Below are positions 9,906 to 18,244 of a stretch of DNA of 59,118 bases, piece by piece. The notes under the pieces were generated by a model, which saw nothing but the letters and a program-made list of their open reading frames with translations, had not been told where the DNA came from and made no database searches. The stretch's first letter is position 1. Each line of letters starts with the position of its first letter. Made by a program: the position numbers and the translations under genes. Source of the DNA: Acidimicrobiaceae bacterium (lineage in GTDB: Bacteria > Actinomycetota > Acidimicrobiia > Acidimicrobiales > RAAP-2). The stretch lies in the NCBI GenBank assembly GCA_003162475.1, contig PMOI01000004.1, positions 1-59,118 on the forward strand. The letters are read 5' to 3'.

Positions 9906-10352
9906 CTAACAGCAGCTCGACGCGGCGAGGGGATTCGTCGCGTTCGACGCGCAACACTCGCCCCCGTCGTTGATGGTCTCGGCGTTGTTCGCGTCCGCGA
10001 GGACGGTGTAGACCTCCCATCGAGAGCCGTCGGGGCCGTCGACCCAGACCTTGTCCTGTAGGGCGAAGCAGCAGGTCGTCTGATCCTCGACGTCGGTCGC
10101 AAGGCCCATCTCGGTGAGATACTTCGTCGCCTCGACGACGTCGTCACTCGAGAAGACTTCGACGCCGAGATGGTTGATCGTGCCGGGTTCACCCACCTTT
10201 TCCATGAGGACGAGCTTCAAGGGGGGATCGTCAAGAGCGAAATTGGCGTAGCCCGGGCGGATTTTGGCGGGTTCTGCTCGGAAGAACTTGGAGTAGAAAT
10301 CGACGGCTTCGTCGAGATTCGAGACATTGAGCGCTAACTGAATTCGGTTCAT
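9906..10352 (-). CDS. arsI: ArsI/CadI-family VOC protein (organoarsenical C-As lyase candidate)
   Basis: A 148-residue vicinal-oxygen-chelate protein very close in pattern to mycobacterial CadI (QLALNV, AEPAK, GYANFAL, PPLKLVL). Likely metal ligands are Q5, H61 and E113. The vicinal pair C94-C95 in T-T-C-C-F would bind trivalent arsenic. ArsI enzymes cleave the C-As bond of methylarsenite; CadI is named only for metal induction. Extra CC pairs at 133-134 and 147-148 in the tail could add metalloid binding. The ATG at 10352 has GGGAGG upstream. First gene of the operon, divergent from arsR. Confidence 0.9.
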   Translation of the reverse strand: MNRIQLALNVSNLDEAVDFYSKFFRAEPAKIRPGYANFALDDPPLKLVLMEKVGEPGTINHLGVEVFSSDDVVEATKYLTEMGLATDVEDQTTCCFALQDKVWVDGPDGSRWEVYTVLADANNAETINDGGECCASNATNPLAASSCC

Positions 10353-10367
10353 AACGTCCTCCCTTAG

Positions 10368-10383
10368 ATTGACCCTCGTCAAT
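10368..10383. promoter_or_regulatory. ArsR-type operator 1 (arsI side)
   Basis: A perfect inverted repeat, ATTGAC-N4-GTCAAT, 16 bp upstream of the arsI start. It shares the core ATTGAC/GTCAAT with operator 2, and the centres are 36 bp apart. Confidence 0.8.
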
Positions 10384-10395
10384 CCGTAAGCGTAG

Positions 10396-10424
10396 TTGAG
10401 TATATTGACGGCTGTCAATATTAT
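10396..10424 (+). promoter_or_regulatory. arsR promoter with operator 2 in the spacer
   Basis: TTGAGT (10396-10401) and TATTAT (10419-10424) are spaced by 17 bp. The spacer is almost exactly the perfect palindrome ATATTGAC-N4-GTCAATAT (10402-10421). Repressor bound there would block polymerase. The expected transcription start falls close to the arsR ATG (10434), so arsR is probably leaderless; no ribosome site is seen. Confidence 0.7.
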
Positions 10425-10433
10425 GATGGACCA

Positions 10434-10778
10434 ATGGCACGACGAATGACAATAAGTGTTGACGAAGCCGTCGCGAGTTGCTGCGGACCAATTGGGAGTA
10501 GTGCGCTCTCCGAATCCGAAGCGAACGAAACGGCTCGGATCTTTGGCGTGTTGAGTGACCCGGCGCGTCTTCGAATTCTTTCGCTGATTGCGTCGGAAAC
10601 CGAAGTGTGCAGTTGCGCGCTAGAAGAGCCGACCCACAAGAGTCAACCGACGATCTCACACCACACCAGGATCCTCTCCGAAGCTGGACTCATTTCGGGT
10701 GAGAAGCGAGGCCGCTGGATGTGGTGGAGCGTTGTTCCGGAGCGATTGAAGGAAGTCTCGAGAATCCTTTCCGACTGA
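10434..10778 (+). CDS. arsR: ArsR-family arsenic repressor
   Basis: A 114-residue winged-helix repressor. The recognition region (SQPTISHHTRILSEAGL) and DPARLRIL helix are classic ArsR. Candidate As(III) thiols are C16-C17 near the N-terminus plus C59/C61 in E-V-C-S-C. The N-terminal Cys pair combined with one in the helix is the arrangement described for the Corynebacterium glutamicum ArsR type. It likely represses both itself and the divergent arsI-aqpS-arsC operon through the two palindromes, releasing when arsenite binds. Confidence 0.93.
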   Translation: MARRMTISVDEAVASCCGPIGSSALSESEANETARIFGVLSDPARLRILSLIASETEVCSCALEEPTHKSQPTISHHTRILSEAGLISGEKRGRWMWWSVVPERLKEVSRILSD

Positions 10779-10926
10779 GCGAGTTCAACTCCATCGTCTC
10801 GAAGCATCGAAAATCTGGGAGCAATTGCCCGGGGCGGAAACTTCATGTCAGTTTCAAAGGCAGAATGCGCGTGGATGACGGCATCGTTATAGTTGCTCGA
10901 ATTGGCGACAATCGTGAGGATCGATC

Positions 10927-11553
10927 ATGAATTCGACTGAAGTCTGGAAATACATCCACGGTGAACGTCTCCAAATGGTTGAGACCTGGACCAGTTTTTC
11001 TCCCGAACAGTGGGCGAGTCCTTCTTGGTGTGGCGGCTGGTCGGTTCAAGATGTCGCGGGTCACGTCGTAGCCGCCGCAGAGCAGACACCGCCCAATTTC
11101 TTCAAAGATATGGCGAAGGCCGGCTTCAAGTTCAACGTCTTCGCCGACCGCGACGCCAAGCGCAACGCCGCCGCTGGCCCCGCCGAACTTATTCGCCGTC
11201 TCAACGCTCGAACGACGACCACGAACCACCCACCTGCTCCGGTCGTGGCGATGCTCGGCGAGATCATCGTGCACGGAGAGGACATTCGTCGACCTCTCGG
11301 TCTGACGCACACGGCGCCGCAGGCCGCTTTAGTTGCGGTTGCCGACAGCTGGAAGAACTCAAACCTTCTCATTGGAGCAAAGCGACGAATAGCGGGACTG
11401 CGCTTGCGAGCAACTGACGGAGCGTGGACGAACGGCGACGGACCCGAAGTCTCAGGACCGATGGCGTCGCTGGTCCTGGCGATGGCGGGTCGCAAAGGCG
11501 CACTTTCCGATCTCTCGGGTGAAGGTCTTCCAACGTTGACCAATCGGCCTTGA
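10927..11553 (+). CDS. maleylpyruvate isomerase-family mycothiol-dependent enzyme
   Basis: A 208-residue DinB-fold protein of the TIGR03083 type. Visible signatures are W-C-G-G-W-S-V-Q-D-V-A-G-H-V (metal His near residue 47) and the second ligand region G-E-I-I-V-H-G-E-D-I-R-R-P-L-G around residue 117. Members use mycothiol in isomerase, transferase or detoxification reactions; the actual substrate is unknown. ATG 10927 has GAGGA upstream. A 21-codon frame (10865-10930) overlaps its start by 4 nt and may be a leader. Confidence 0.85.
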   Translation: MNSTEVWKYIHGERLQMVETWTSFSPEQWASPSWCGGWSVQDVAGHVVAAAEQTPPNFFKDMAKAGFKFNVFADRDAKRNAAAGPAELIRRLNARTTTTNHPPAPVVAMLGEIIVHGEDIRRPLGLTHTAPQAALVAVADSWKNSNLLIGAKRRIAGLRLRATDGAWTNGDGPEVSGPMASLVLAMAGRKGALSDLSGEGLPTLTNRP

Positions 11554-11581
11554 ACGAAGTCGATCAGTCTCGAGTTCTCCG

Positions 11582-11998
11582 TTAGCCAGCGTCGGACGTC
11601 GTACGACGTGTGACGCGCCACACCATACGAAGTGCCGTCCACGTTTCATCGATGGCGCAGACTTTGTTGTCGACCAGCCCGCGCGCAAGTCCAATGTCGC
11701 GAACCGTGTGATCGGAGATATCAGTCGACACGCCTGACGTTTTCTTGGGCCACGCGATCCACAGGGCGCCCGACGGAAAGATCATCTGGCCCATCGCGTC
11801 GATTTGTCGTTCTAGGACCACTGATCGTAAGAAGAACGCGACGATGACGTCAGCTCGGCCCTGCGCTCTTCGCCGTACTTCGACACTCGAGGGGATCTCC
11901 ATCGAGAAGTCTGGTGGGGCGTGAATCAGTACGAGTGTCGAACTTTCCTTCACGCCCAACTTGATGGGCAGTGGTGTTTTTGAGTAACCCTCCGCCAT
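11582..11998 (-). CDS. DUF3052 family protein
   Basis: A 138-residue soluble protein of the DUF3052 family. Diagnostic stretches are G-Y-S-K-T-P-L-P-I-K-L-G near the start, the central A-L-W-I-A-W-P-K-K-T-S-G block and the C-terminal G-L-V-D-N-K-V-C-A-I-D-E-T-W. The family is widespread in actinomycetes with no settled function. It is convergent with the preceding gene (28-nt gap) and lies 23 nt downstream of the collagen-like gene on the same strand. Confidence 0.9.
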   Translation of the reverse strand: MAEGYSKTPLPIKLGVKESSTLVLIHAPPDFSMEIPSSVEVRRRAQGRADVIVAFFLRSVVLERQIDAMGQMIFPSGALWIAWPKKTSGVSTDISDHTVRDIGLARGLVDNKVCAIDETWTALRMVWRVTRRTTSDAG

Positions 11999-12021
11999 TC
12001 GTCAGTCTCGCTCCAGACCCT

Positions 12022-12840
12022 TTACTTCAGACGATGAATTATGAGTGAAGCGCTCACCGGGTCGAAGCCCCCAGCGTTCGGGGAAATCGTCAACGCGAGG
12101 AGGTCGAGCGCGGGATTCCACACTTGGAGAAAGCTGTTCGGGAGGGTGGTCGTGATCAGCGACTCGCCGACGATCTGTGTCGTGCCGGTCGCTCGTCCCG
12201 TCACCGTGTAGGGCAGTTCCACCCCGTTGACGACGAGTTCCAACTGGCCAGGTCCATTGACCGGAACCTGGAACGAGACTTCGTAGGTTCCAATGGCCGC
12301 AAGTTGAAAGGTCGTGGCGGTCACGCGCACGATCGCCCCGGTTCCATCAGTAGGACCACTTTGGGGAAAGCTCACGGGCGTGTCAGGTAACACGGTGGCG
12401 GCGTTATCCGATGGCATCAGGGCGAAAAACTCCGCGAAACCCAAGTCGGTACCCGCGGCTCCCATTGGCCCCGCAATGCCGGGGGCACCTTGCGATCCCG
12501 CGGCGCCAGGCGCACCTGGCGCACCAGCTGGGCCGGTCGAGCCTGCTGGCCCTTGCGCGCCCGCGGATCCGGCCGCACCCGAAGGTCCCTGCGCATTCCA
12601 GGTCACGAGTTTGTACGTCGCTCGGCACGTGAGCTTTCCGCCAATGGTGACGTCGATCAAGGTCTTGGTCTTTGGACTGAGGCAGGCCGAGTATTTGGTC
12701 GTTGGTGGGCTCGTCGTTGACGCACTCGCGATGACCACGCCGCTGCAAGCGACGGCCACGGCGCTGACCAGCACGGCGACACTCTTCCAGCGCTTCACGT
12801 TGGCGTTTCTATTCCATTTGGACGTTTCGAGTTTGAGCAT
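12022..12840 (-). CDS. secreted collagen-like protein with BclA-like C-terminal domain
   Basis: A 272-residue surface protein. A hydrophobic signal/anchor lies at about residues 19-39, then a short Cys-containing domain with C50 and C67 (Y-S-A-C-L and L-T-C-R), then about 15 Gly-X-Y triplets rich in GPA/GAP (about residues 83-131). The final 140 residues form a beta-rich domain with the pattern of BclA/C1q-TNF trimerisation heads (P-V-S-F, F-Q-L-A-A-I-G-T-Y-E-V-S-F-Q-V, I-H-R-L-K end). It probably forms trimeric collagen-like stalks on the cell surface. ATG 12840 is chosen over a TTG at 12891; neither has a good ribosome site. Confidence 0.82.
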   Translation of the reverse strand: MLKLETSKWNRNANVKRWKSVAVLVSAVAVACSGVVIASASTTSPPTTKYSACLSPKTKTLIDVTIGGKLTCRATYKLVTWNAQGPSGAAGSAGAQGPAGSTGPAGAPGAPGAAGSQGAPGIAGPMGAAGTDLGFAEFFALMPSDNAATVLPDTPVSFPQSGPTDGTGAIVRVTATTFQLAAIGTYEVSFQVPVNGPGQLELVVNGVELPYTVTGRATGTTQIVGESLITTTLPNSFLQVWNPALDLLALTISPNAGGFDPVSASLIIHRLK

Positions 12841-13135
12841 TTTCAAACGTAACACCGGCTTGATCGTCGGCAATACATGGTGCCATCTCAATTTGCCAGG
12901 TCATCGACGCCTGACGGTGACCGAGAAGTGACCCCGACAGACGTCATCAATCTCTCACTGGCGAGTTACGCGGACCGTGGGGACAACGCAAACAGGAAGG
13001 TCGCGTCGCCAACTCGACGGACACAGCGACGTCTCCAAAGCGTCACGAATGGCTGGAAATCGTCCAGCCGTTGAACGCGAACGAGACAAGTAATCTCCCT
13101 GTAGTTGGCAATCGCACGCGACGAATCGAGACGAC

Positions 13136-13777
13136 ATGACTGAACGAGTCCAAAGAATCTCTTACTTTCCCCTCACCGAGATGGACGATCAGATGATGGC
13201 GGTCATGAATCGGTGCGCCGTCGAGGGAACCCCTCGGCCAGAAAGTTCGGCCGTTCGAGCACACTCGCAGGGAGCCTTCTGGGCCTTTGACCAAGCGTGG
13301 GACCGACTGTTTCGAAACGGCGTCGTCGACCATTCGATCAAAGAGCTCTGTCGCGTCTACGTCTCTCGTTCGGTGAAGTGCGAGTACTGCGGCAATCAGC
13401 GAAGTGAAGCCGCACAACGAGCGGGCGTCTCCGAAGGAAAACTTGACGAGCTCCTCAACTTTGAGACGTCGGGAACGTATTCCGAACGAGAACGCGCCGC
13501 CCTCTCGTACGCCGAAGCGATTACGTGGCGTCTCGACCCCGACGACAGCTTCTGGGATCGGCTGCACGCTCAGTTCTCCGAGGAGGAACTGGTCGAACTC
13601 GCGTGCTTCATTTCTTTGACCATGGGTCAACAGAGTTGGATTCGACTACTCAACATCGACCACCACGAGGTCATGGCCGGTAGTACTGCTTCGATGGCGC
13701 CCGGCTTCGAGAGTAAGGACGCGCTCGCGACGTCAAAACAAAGCGCTGACTACTGGGGCGCCTCGACGAACTCGTGA
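13136..13777 (+). CDS. carboxymuconolactone decarboxylase / AhpD-like protein
   Basis: A 213-residue all-helical protein with the AhpD active-site pair C82-E-Y-C85 in the expected context (VSRSVKCEYCGNQRSEAAQ, then a G-V-S-E-G-K-L-D-E-L-L loop). CxxC members act as peroxiredoxin-linked disulfide reductases or peroxidases; a decarboxylase role is less likely because of the Cys pair. No alkyl hydroperoxide reductase gene is adjacent. The upstream 245 bp (12891-13135) hold no supported gene, and the ribosome site is weak. Confidence 0.85.
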   Translation: MTERVQRISYFPLTEMDDQMMAVMNRCAVEGTPRPESSAVRAHSQGAFWAFDQAWDRLFRNGVVDHSIKELCRVYVSRSVKCEYCGNQRSEAAQRAGVSEGKLDELLNFETSGTYSERERAALSYAEAITWRLDPDDSFWDRLHAQFSEEELVELACFISLTMGQQSWIRLLNIDHHEVMAGSTASMAPGFESKDALATSKQSADYWGASTNS

Positions 13778-13862
13778 CCTCGGGTTTTCGAGTCTGACGC
13801 AACCTCTTTGTAGCGAAGTTAAATCTCGCGGGCTGAGACGATCGTCCGAGGTTCAATGAAAG

Positions 13863-15365
13863 TCAGTGGCCCGGACCTTTGCCGTTGCCGTTTCCATTGC
13901 CGTTGCCGTCGCCGCCGCTGGGTGGACCTGGAGACGTCGTGGTCGTGGTGGTGGTCGTGCTCGGAACGCTTGCGCCGAGCGCCGCGGCGAGGTTTGAGAG
14001 GGCGTGCAGCAGTGTCGCCCCTTCACCCGCGCTTATGAGCCCGGTCTGGGTACCGTTCACCACCGTGGTCGCAGCTTGTTGAAGGTCGCTCCCGGCCTGA
14101 TCCAAGTTGCCTGAAGCGGCGTCAATGAGAGCTTGCTCGGCCTGTTGGGAGACGCTCTGTCCCGAGGCCGCGTCCACGTTGCCCGTCGATTGACCCGTCG
14201 CCAACGCACTGATGAGGCGAGCCAGCGCGTTGGGGCCCGAGGGGATCGTTGTTGTCGTTGTCGTCGTTGTGGCCGGCGGTTTGGTCGTCGTGGGATCCGT
14301 CGTCGGCGGAGCGCCGTGATTCGAGGGGCTAGAAGCGAACCAGAAGATGAGGCCGAGGCACAGTGCCCCGACGGCGATGGCACCGTAGGGGAAGAGCCAG
14401 CGTGGCCGGGCCCGGCGAGTCGCGGCGGCGTGGCGAGCGCGCGTCGTGATGACGGTGTTGTCACCAGCAACGGCGACGGGCACGACCACTCCAGGCATGA
14501 CGGACGTGAGGTCGTTTGGCGCCAAGGGCGTGAGTCGTTTGGTCACGTCAGAGTCCGCCGGCTGCCAAGGTGTCGCGAACGCCGTCGTCGCAAGAAGGGC
14601 CGAGACCTGGGCGCCACTCAGCCGTTGATCGGTCTGGGCGACGAGCATGCCGTTGAAGAGGAGCTTCCACTGCACGGGTAGATCCGTCGGGAGCGGCACC
14701 GGACCGGCCAGGCGACGCGCGACGATCTCACTCGGTGAACCTTCGTAGACGCGTCGTCCGGTCAAGCACTCGAGCAGAACGATGCCCAACGACCAGATGT
14801 CCGCGCTCGGTCCGACTTGGTGGCCTTCCAACTGTTCGGGCGCCATATAGACAACGGTTCCAAGCGTGGTCCCCACTGCCGTCATCGTCGTCGCGTCGTG
14901 GAGTTGCGCGATGCCAAAGTCCCCGAGCCACGCCTCACCTTGAGATGACTGCAAGATATTGGAAGGTTTCACGTCGCGGTGCACGATGCCCCGATCGTGC
15001 ACGTAGGCCAGTGCGTCGGCCAGCCTCGCGCCGAGCGCCGCGGTCTGCGGCGCGCCGAGTGGCCCTTTGCGCAAGGTTTCGGCGAGCGTGGGACCGTCGA
15101 CGAACTCCATCACCAAGTAGGCGTCGTCACCGGTGAGACCGGTGTCGAGAAGTTGGATGAGTCCGGGGTGCTCAAAACTCTCCAGAGCGCGAGCTTCTTG
15201 CGTGAGACGTCGAACGAATTCGGGATCACCCGAGCGCACGATCTTCAGCGCTACGGTGCGGCCAGTGTGGTCATCAATCGCCTCGTAGACGTCGGACATG
15301 CCCCCTCGACCAAGCAATCGGACGAGGTGGTACCGGCCCCCGAGGACGTCAGCGATTGAAGTCAT
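13863..15365 (-). CDS. membrane Ser/Thr protein kinase (PknB-type)
   Basis: A 500-residue receptor-like kinase. The kinase domain (about 11-265) is complete: G-R-G-G-M loop at 19-23, K41, H129-R-D131 with KPSN, D149-F-G, and the M-A-P-E-Q activation end. One membrane helix follows at about 323-345. The outside part carries two Thr-rich spacers flanking a domain of about 85 residues rich in Ala/Gln, and ends in a Gly-Asn repeat tail. No PASTA repeats are present, so the ligand is unclear. The outer helical segment resembles FIVAR-like modules only loosely. ATG 15365. Confidence 0.92.
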   Translation of the reverse strand: MTSIADVLGGRYHLVRLLGRGGMSDVYEAIDDHTGRTVALKIVRSGDPEFVRRLTQEARALESFEHPGLIQLLDTGLTGDDAYLVMEFVDGPTLAETLRKGPLGAPQTAALGARLADALAYVHDRGIVHRDVKPSNILQSSQGEAWLGDFGIAQLHDATTMTAVGTTLGTVVYMAPEQLEGHQVGPSADIWSLGIVLLECLTGRRVYEGSPSEIVARRLAGPVPLPTDLPVQWKLLFNGMLVAQTDQRLSGAQVSALLATTAFATPWQPADSDVTKRLTPLAPNDLTSVMPGVVVPVAVAGDNTVITTRARHAAATRRARPRWLFPYGAIAVGALCLGLIFWFASSPSNHGAPPTTDPTTTKPPATTTTTTTTIPSGPNALARLISALATGQSTGNVDAASGQSVSQQAEQALIDAASGNLDQAGSDLQQAATTVVNGTQTGLISAGEGATLLHALSNLAAALGASVPSTTTTTTTTSPGPPSGGDGNGNGNGNGKGPGH

Positions 15366-15856
15366 AGGTGTACGCCAAGGTAGTCAAGCGTAACCCGAGG
15401 CCGGTTTTCCCCTCTCGAATCTAGATAATATGTCCAATTTAACCGGGTGGGTGGCGCGCGTCTCGCGCTAGAGGCGTGGCAGTCAGTTGAAGTCGAACGT
15501 TGTCCACCGCTCACTTTTCAGTCGTTGACCTCGCTCGGACTGACCGCGCGATCGCGAGCACCTCTCGATGAATCGCTCGACCAACTTTCGAGAAGGGGCC
15601 GTTGGCGTCAGTCGCCATCGTCCGTGACAGATACATTGTGAGCTTCATCACGTCGACGGCCATGGCGACGTCTGTCAGTGACCCTGATACGACACAGGTC
15701 CCCGAGACATGGCGTTCGAATAGGCACGACCGCTCAAGCGTGCGCTCAGGCCATCCGCAGATATTCAAATATTCGTGAACATACTGACCTCGTCCTCGGT
15801 ATCCGTAGGTAGCACAGCTCTCCGTGCCGCCCACCCGGTCCCCGAGGAGGATTCGA
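15366..15856. other. gene-free interval between kinase and beta-propeller gene
   Basis: A divergent promoter interval of 491 bp. An AT-rich stretch at about 15420-15440 (contains TAGATAATAT) could be a promoter for the kinase. The minus-strand frame 15511-15834 has no domain and poor coding character, and I see no gene. Confidence 0.4.
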
Positions 15857-17035
15857 ATGAAGACAATCCAAAGAGTGAAGCCGCGGCGAGAGAAGCGATG
15901 GTCGAGGGGTGACCGAGTCGCGATGGCGGTTATCGCGCTGGGCTTGGCGGCCCTCGCCTGGAGCGGAGTGACCGTTGCCGGTGCTCAAAGCAACGCCAAG
16001 AATGCGTTCCTCCCGTCACTGGGCTCTCCGAGAATCGTTGGTTCAACCGTCCCCGCCAACGGCGATGTCAACCCATACGGGATCGTGGTGGTACCGAGCA
16101 CGGCGGGCAAGTTGCGTAAGGGAGACACCCTTATAAGTAATTTCAATGACAAGGCCAACGTGCAAGGTACAGGCACGACCATCGTGGAGTTGTCGCCCAC
16201 GGGATCATTGACAACGTTTGCCACCATCACGTCGCTGTCGGCGACACAAAAGTGTCCAGGCGGCGTAGGTCTCACCACCGCGCTTTCGATTCTTCCCGGT
16301 GGTTGGGTGGTCGTTGGCAGCTTGCCGTCGGCGGCGGGCGGCACGCTGCCCTTGGCAAATCCCGCGGGTTGCCTCATCGTGCTGAATCACAATGGAGCGG
16401 TCGTTGAAACGTGGACGAACGCGAACATCAACGGTCCTTGGGATATGTCCGAGGCTACGACGAAGTCCGGGGCGGATCTCTTCGTCGCGAATGTCCTGAG
16501 TCGGCCGACGGGGGCGAGTGCGACCCCGCAAAGCGGAGACGCGTCCACCATTGTTCGAATCAGCATTTCGCTGAGCGCGAGCGCCACACCGCGCATGGTG
16601 AACTCGACCGTCATCGGAACAGGATTTGTATCCAAGCCCAACAAGGCCGCTCTCGTGCAAGGTGCGACGGGAGTAGTGCTTGGGAGCAACGGAACGCTTT
16701 ATATTGCCGAGACGGTGCAAAATCGAGTCGCGGAGATTCCCAACGCGCTGTCACGTGTGACGCCGTTCGTCGACGGAAGCAAGACCCTATCCTTTGGTGG
16801 CTGGCTCAATGGCCCCCTCGGCGTCACGCTGGCGCCGAATGGAGACGTGATCGTCATGAACGGTAGCGACGGGAATGCCGTCGAAATCAGTCCGTCGGGA
16901 CGTCAGCTAGCAAAATCAACGCTGATACGTAATGGATCGGGTGACCTGTTCGGTGCGACGATCGCGCCCAGGGGTAACGGTCTGCTCTTCGTCAATGACG
17001 GCACAAACAAGTTGGAGTTCGCCAAAGTCCGCTAG
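15857..17035 (+). CDS. exported NHL-like beta-propeller protein
   Basis: A 392-residue exported protein. A positively charged start and one hydrophobic stretch (about residues 23-42, ending V-A-G-A-Q-S) form a signal peptide or anchor. The rest consists of repeated blades of the form N-P-Y-G-I-V-V-V-P, G-P-W-D-M, G-A-T-G-V-V-L-G-S-N-G-T-L-Y-I-A-E and L-N-G-P-L-G-V-T-L-A-P-N-G-D-V-I-V, typical of NHL/SMP-30-like propellers. No catalytic residues can be assigned. ATG 15857 has GAGGAGG 6 nt upstream. Confidence 0.85.
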   Translation: MKTIQRVKPRREKRWSRGDRVAMAVIALGLAALAWSGVTVAGAQSNAKNAFLPSLGSPRIVGSTVPANGDVNPYGIVVVPSTAGKLRKGDTLISNFNDKANVQGTGTTIVELSPTGSLTTFATITSLSATQKCPGGVGLTTALSILPGGWVVVGSLPSAAGGTLPLANPAGCLIVLNHNGAVVETWTNANINGPWDMSEATTKSGADLFVANVLSRPTGASATPQSGDASTIVRISISLSASATPRMVNSTVIGTGFVSKPNKAALVQGATGVVLGSNGTLYIAETVQNRVAEIPNALSRVTPFVDGSKTLSFGGWLNGPLGVTLAPNGDVIVMNGSDGNAVEISPSGRQLAKSTLIRNGSGDLFGATIAPRGNGLLFVNDGTNKLEFAKVR

Positions 17036-17105
17036 TCAAATTGTGTTTTGGCCACGACTCTAAATCTGGTTCGCACCAGTCGGATCGCGTAGGTACCGTT
17101 GGACC

Positions 17106-17507
17106 ATGCACATTGAACTTGTAACGCTCGTCGTCCGTGACTATGACGAGGCCATTGACTTCTACGTGAAGGTTCTCGGTTTCTCGTTGGTCGAGGATTC
17201 GCCATCAGTGACCAATAGTGGTGAACCGAAGCGTTGGGTTGTCGTGCGTCCTCCGAACAGCGAGACGGGACTACTGCTCGCCCAGGCCGACGGCGACGAG
17301 CAACTCGGGGTCATTGGCAATCAAACGGGCGGTCGAGTGGGCTTCTTCTTGCGGGTTGATGACTTCACCGCCGCCTTCGAACGTATGAAGGCCGCTGACG
17401 TTGAGTTCCTCTCGTCACCGCGCGACGAACCCTACGGAAAAGTTGTGGTCTTTCGCGACCTGTTCGGCAATCGGTGGGACCTACTAGGACCAAACCCCAT
17501 TCTTTGA
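17106..17507 (+). CDS. VOC family protein (glyoxalase/bleomycin-resistance fold)
   Basis: A 133-residue protein with the paired beta-alpha-beta-beta-beta layout of VOC enzymes. It opens I-E-L-V-T-L-V-V-R-D-Y-D-E-A-I-D-F-Y and ends F-R-D-L-F-G-N-R-W-D-L-L-G-P. The likely metal ligands are E4 or nearby His2 and the late E/D positions. Function may be glyoxalase-like, dioxygenase or resistance; the sequence does not decide. It stands alone. Confidence 0.88.
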   Translation: MHIELVTLVVRDYDEAIDFYVKVLGFSLVEDSPSVTNSGEPKRWVVVRPPNSETGLLLAQADGDEQLGVIGNQTGGRVGFFLRVDDFTAAFERMKAADVEFLSSPRDEPYGKVVVFRDLFGNRWDLLGPNPIL

Positions 17508-17636
17508 GCTCGCACGACCTCGCTAAATTAGTCAGAACGCTCGAATTGAGCGGTTGGTTGTTGATGGTGTGGTAGCGAGTCGATGTCCTCGACGCCGTGA
17601 AACCCGGACGAATGAGAAGAGACGAAAGGGACAGAG

Positions 17637-18065
17637 GTGAATACGTACCGAGGCGAACTATTCCTCACCGACGACGCAACGAAGATCTCGACCGACACGG
17701 TTGCCAAGTGGCTTATGAATGATGCCTACTGGGCTGTTGGAAGAAGCCGAGAGGTCGTTGAAGATTCGATCGAGCACTCCTATCTCTACGGCGTCATCGA
17801 CGGCGACGGTCGAACAATTGCTTGTGCCCGAGTGGTGACCGATAACGCGGTCTTTGCCTGGATCTGCGACGTGTTCGTGGATGAGAATCACCGGGGCAAG
17901 GGAATCGCGACGTGGATGGTGGGCGAAGTCGTGAACGTATGGGCGGATGCTGGTGTTGTGCGGTTTCTGATCGCTACCAGAGACGCGCATGAGCTCTACA
18001 CCAGGATTGGCTTCACGGCAGTCGCCAACCCGGATCGGTATATGGAGATCGACCGCCGGACGTAG
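17637..18065 (+). CDS. GNAT family N-acetyltransferase
   Basis: A 142-residue acetyl-CoA-dependent acetyltransferase. The coenzyme A-binding motif A is clear: D-V-F-V-D-E-N-H-R-G-K-G-I-A-T-W-M (about residues 80-96). The C-terminal L-Y-T-R-I-G-F motif follows. The N-terminal region around W-A-V-G-R-S-R matches small GNATs often annotated as YjaB/ElaA-like. The substrate is unknown. The start is GTG at 17637 with AAAGGG upstream. Confidence 0.88.
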   Translation: MNTYRGELFLTDDATKISTDTVAKWLMNDAYWAVGRSREVVEDSIEHSYLYGVIDGDGRTIACARVVTDNAVFAWICDVFVDENHRGKGIATWMVGEVVNVWADAGVVRFLIATRDAHELYTRIGFTAVANPDRYMEIDRRT

Positions 18066-18244
18066 TTCTAGGTCTCGCGCAACTCCGAGGGGATTCAAGT
18101 CGCTGGAGAAAACCCAGCCGCGTGGCGCGGCGCGTCGAACTCCGATTTCCTCGATCCATTCGAAGAAGACCATCGGTTCGATGAGCCCACAGGACTACTC
18201 TCAATTTCGTGGCCTGGGACCTGTCACTTGAGGATCGCAGACCC

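Noticed and set aside
15511..15834. 107-codon minus-strand frame upstream of the beta-propeller
   Set aside because: No ribosome site, no hydrophobic core pattern, no motif.
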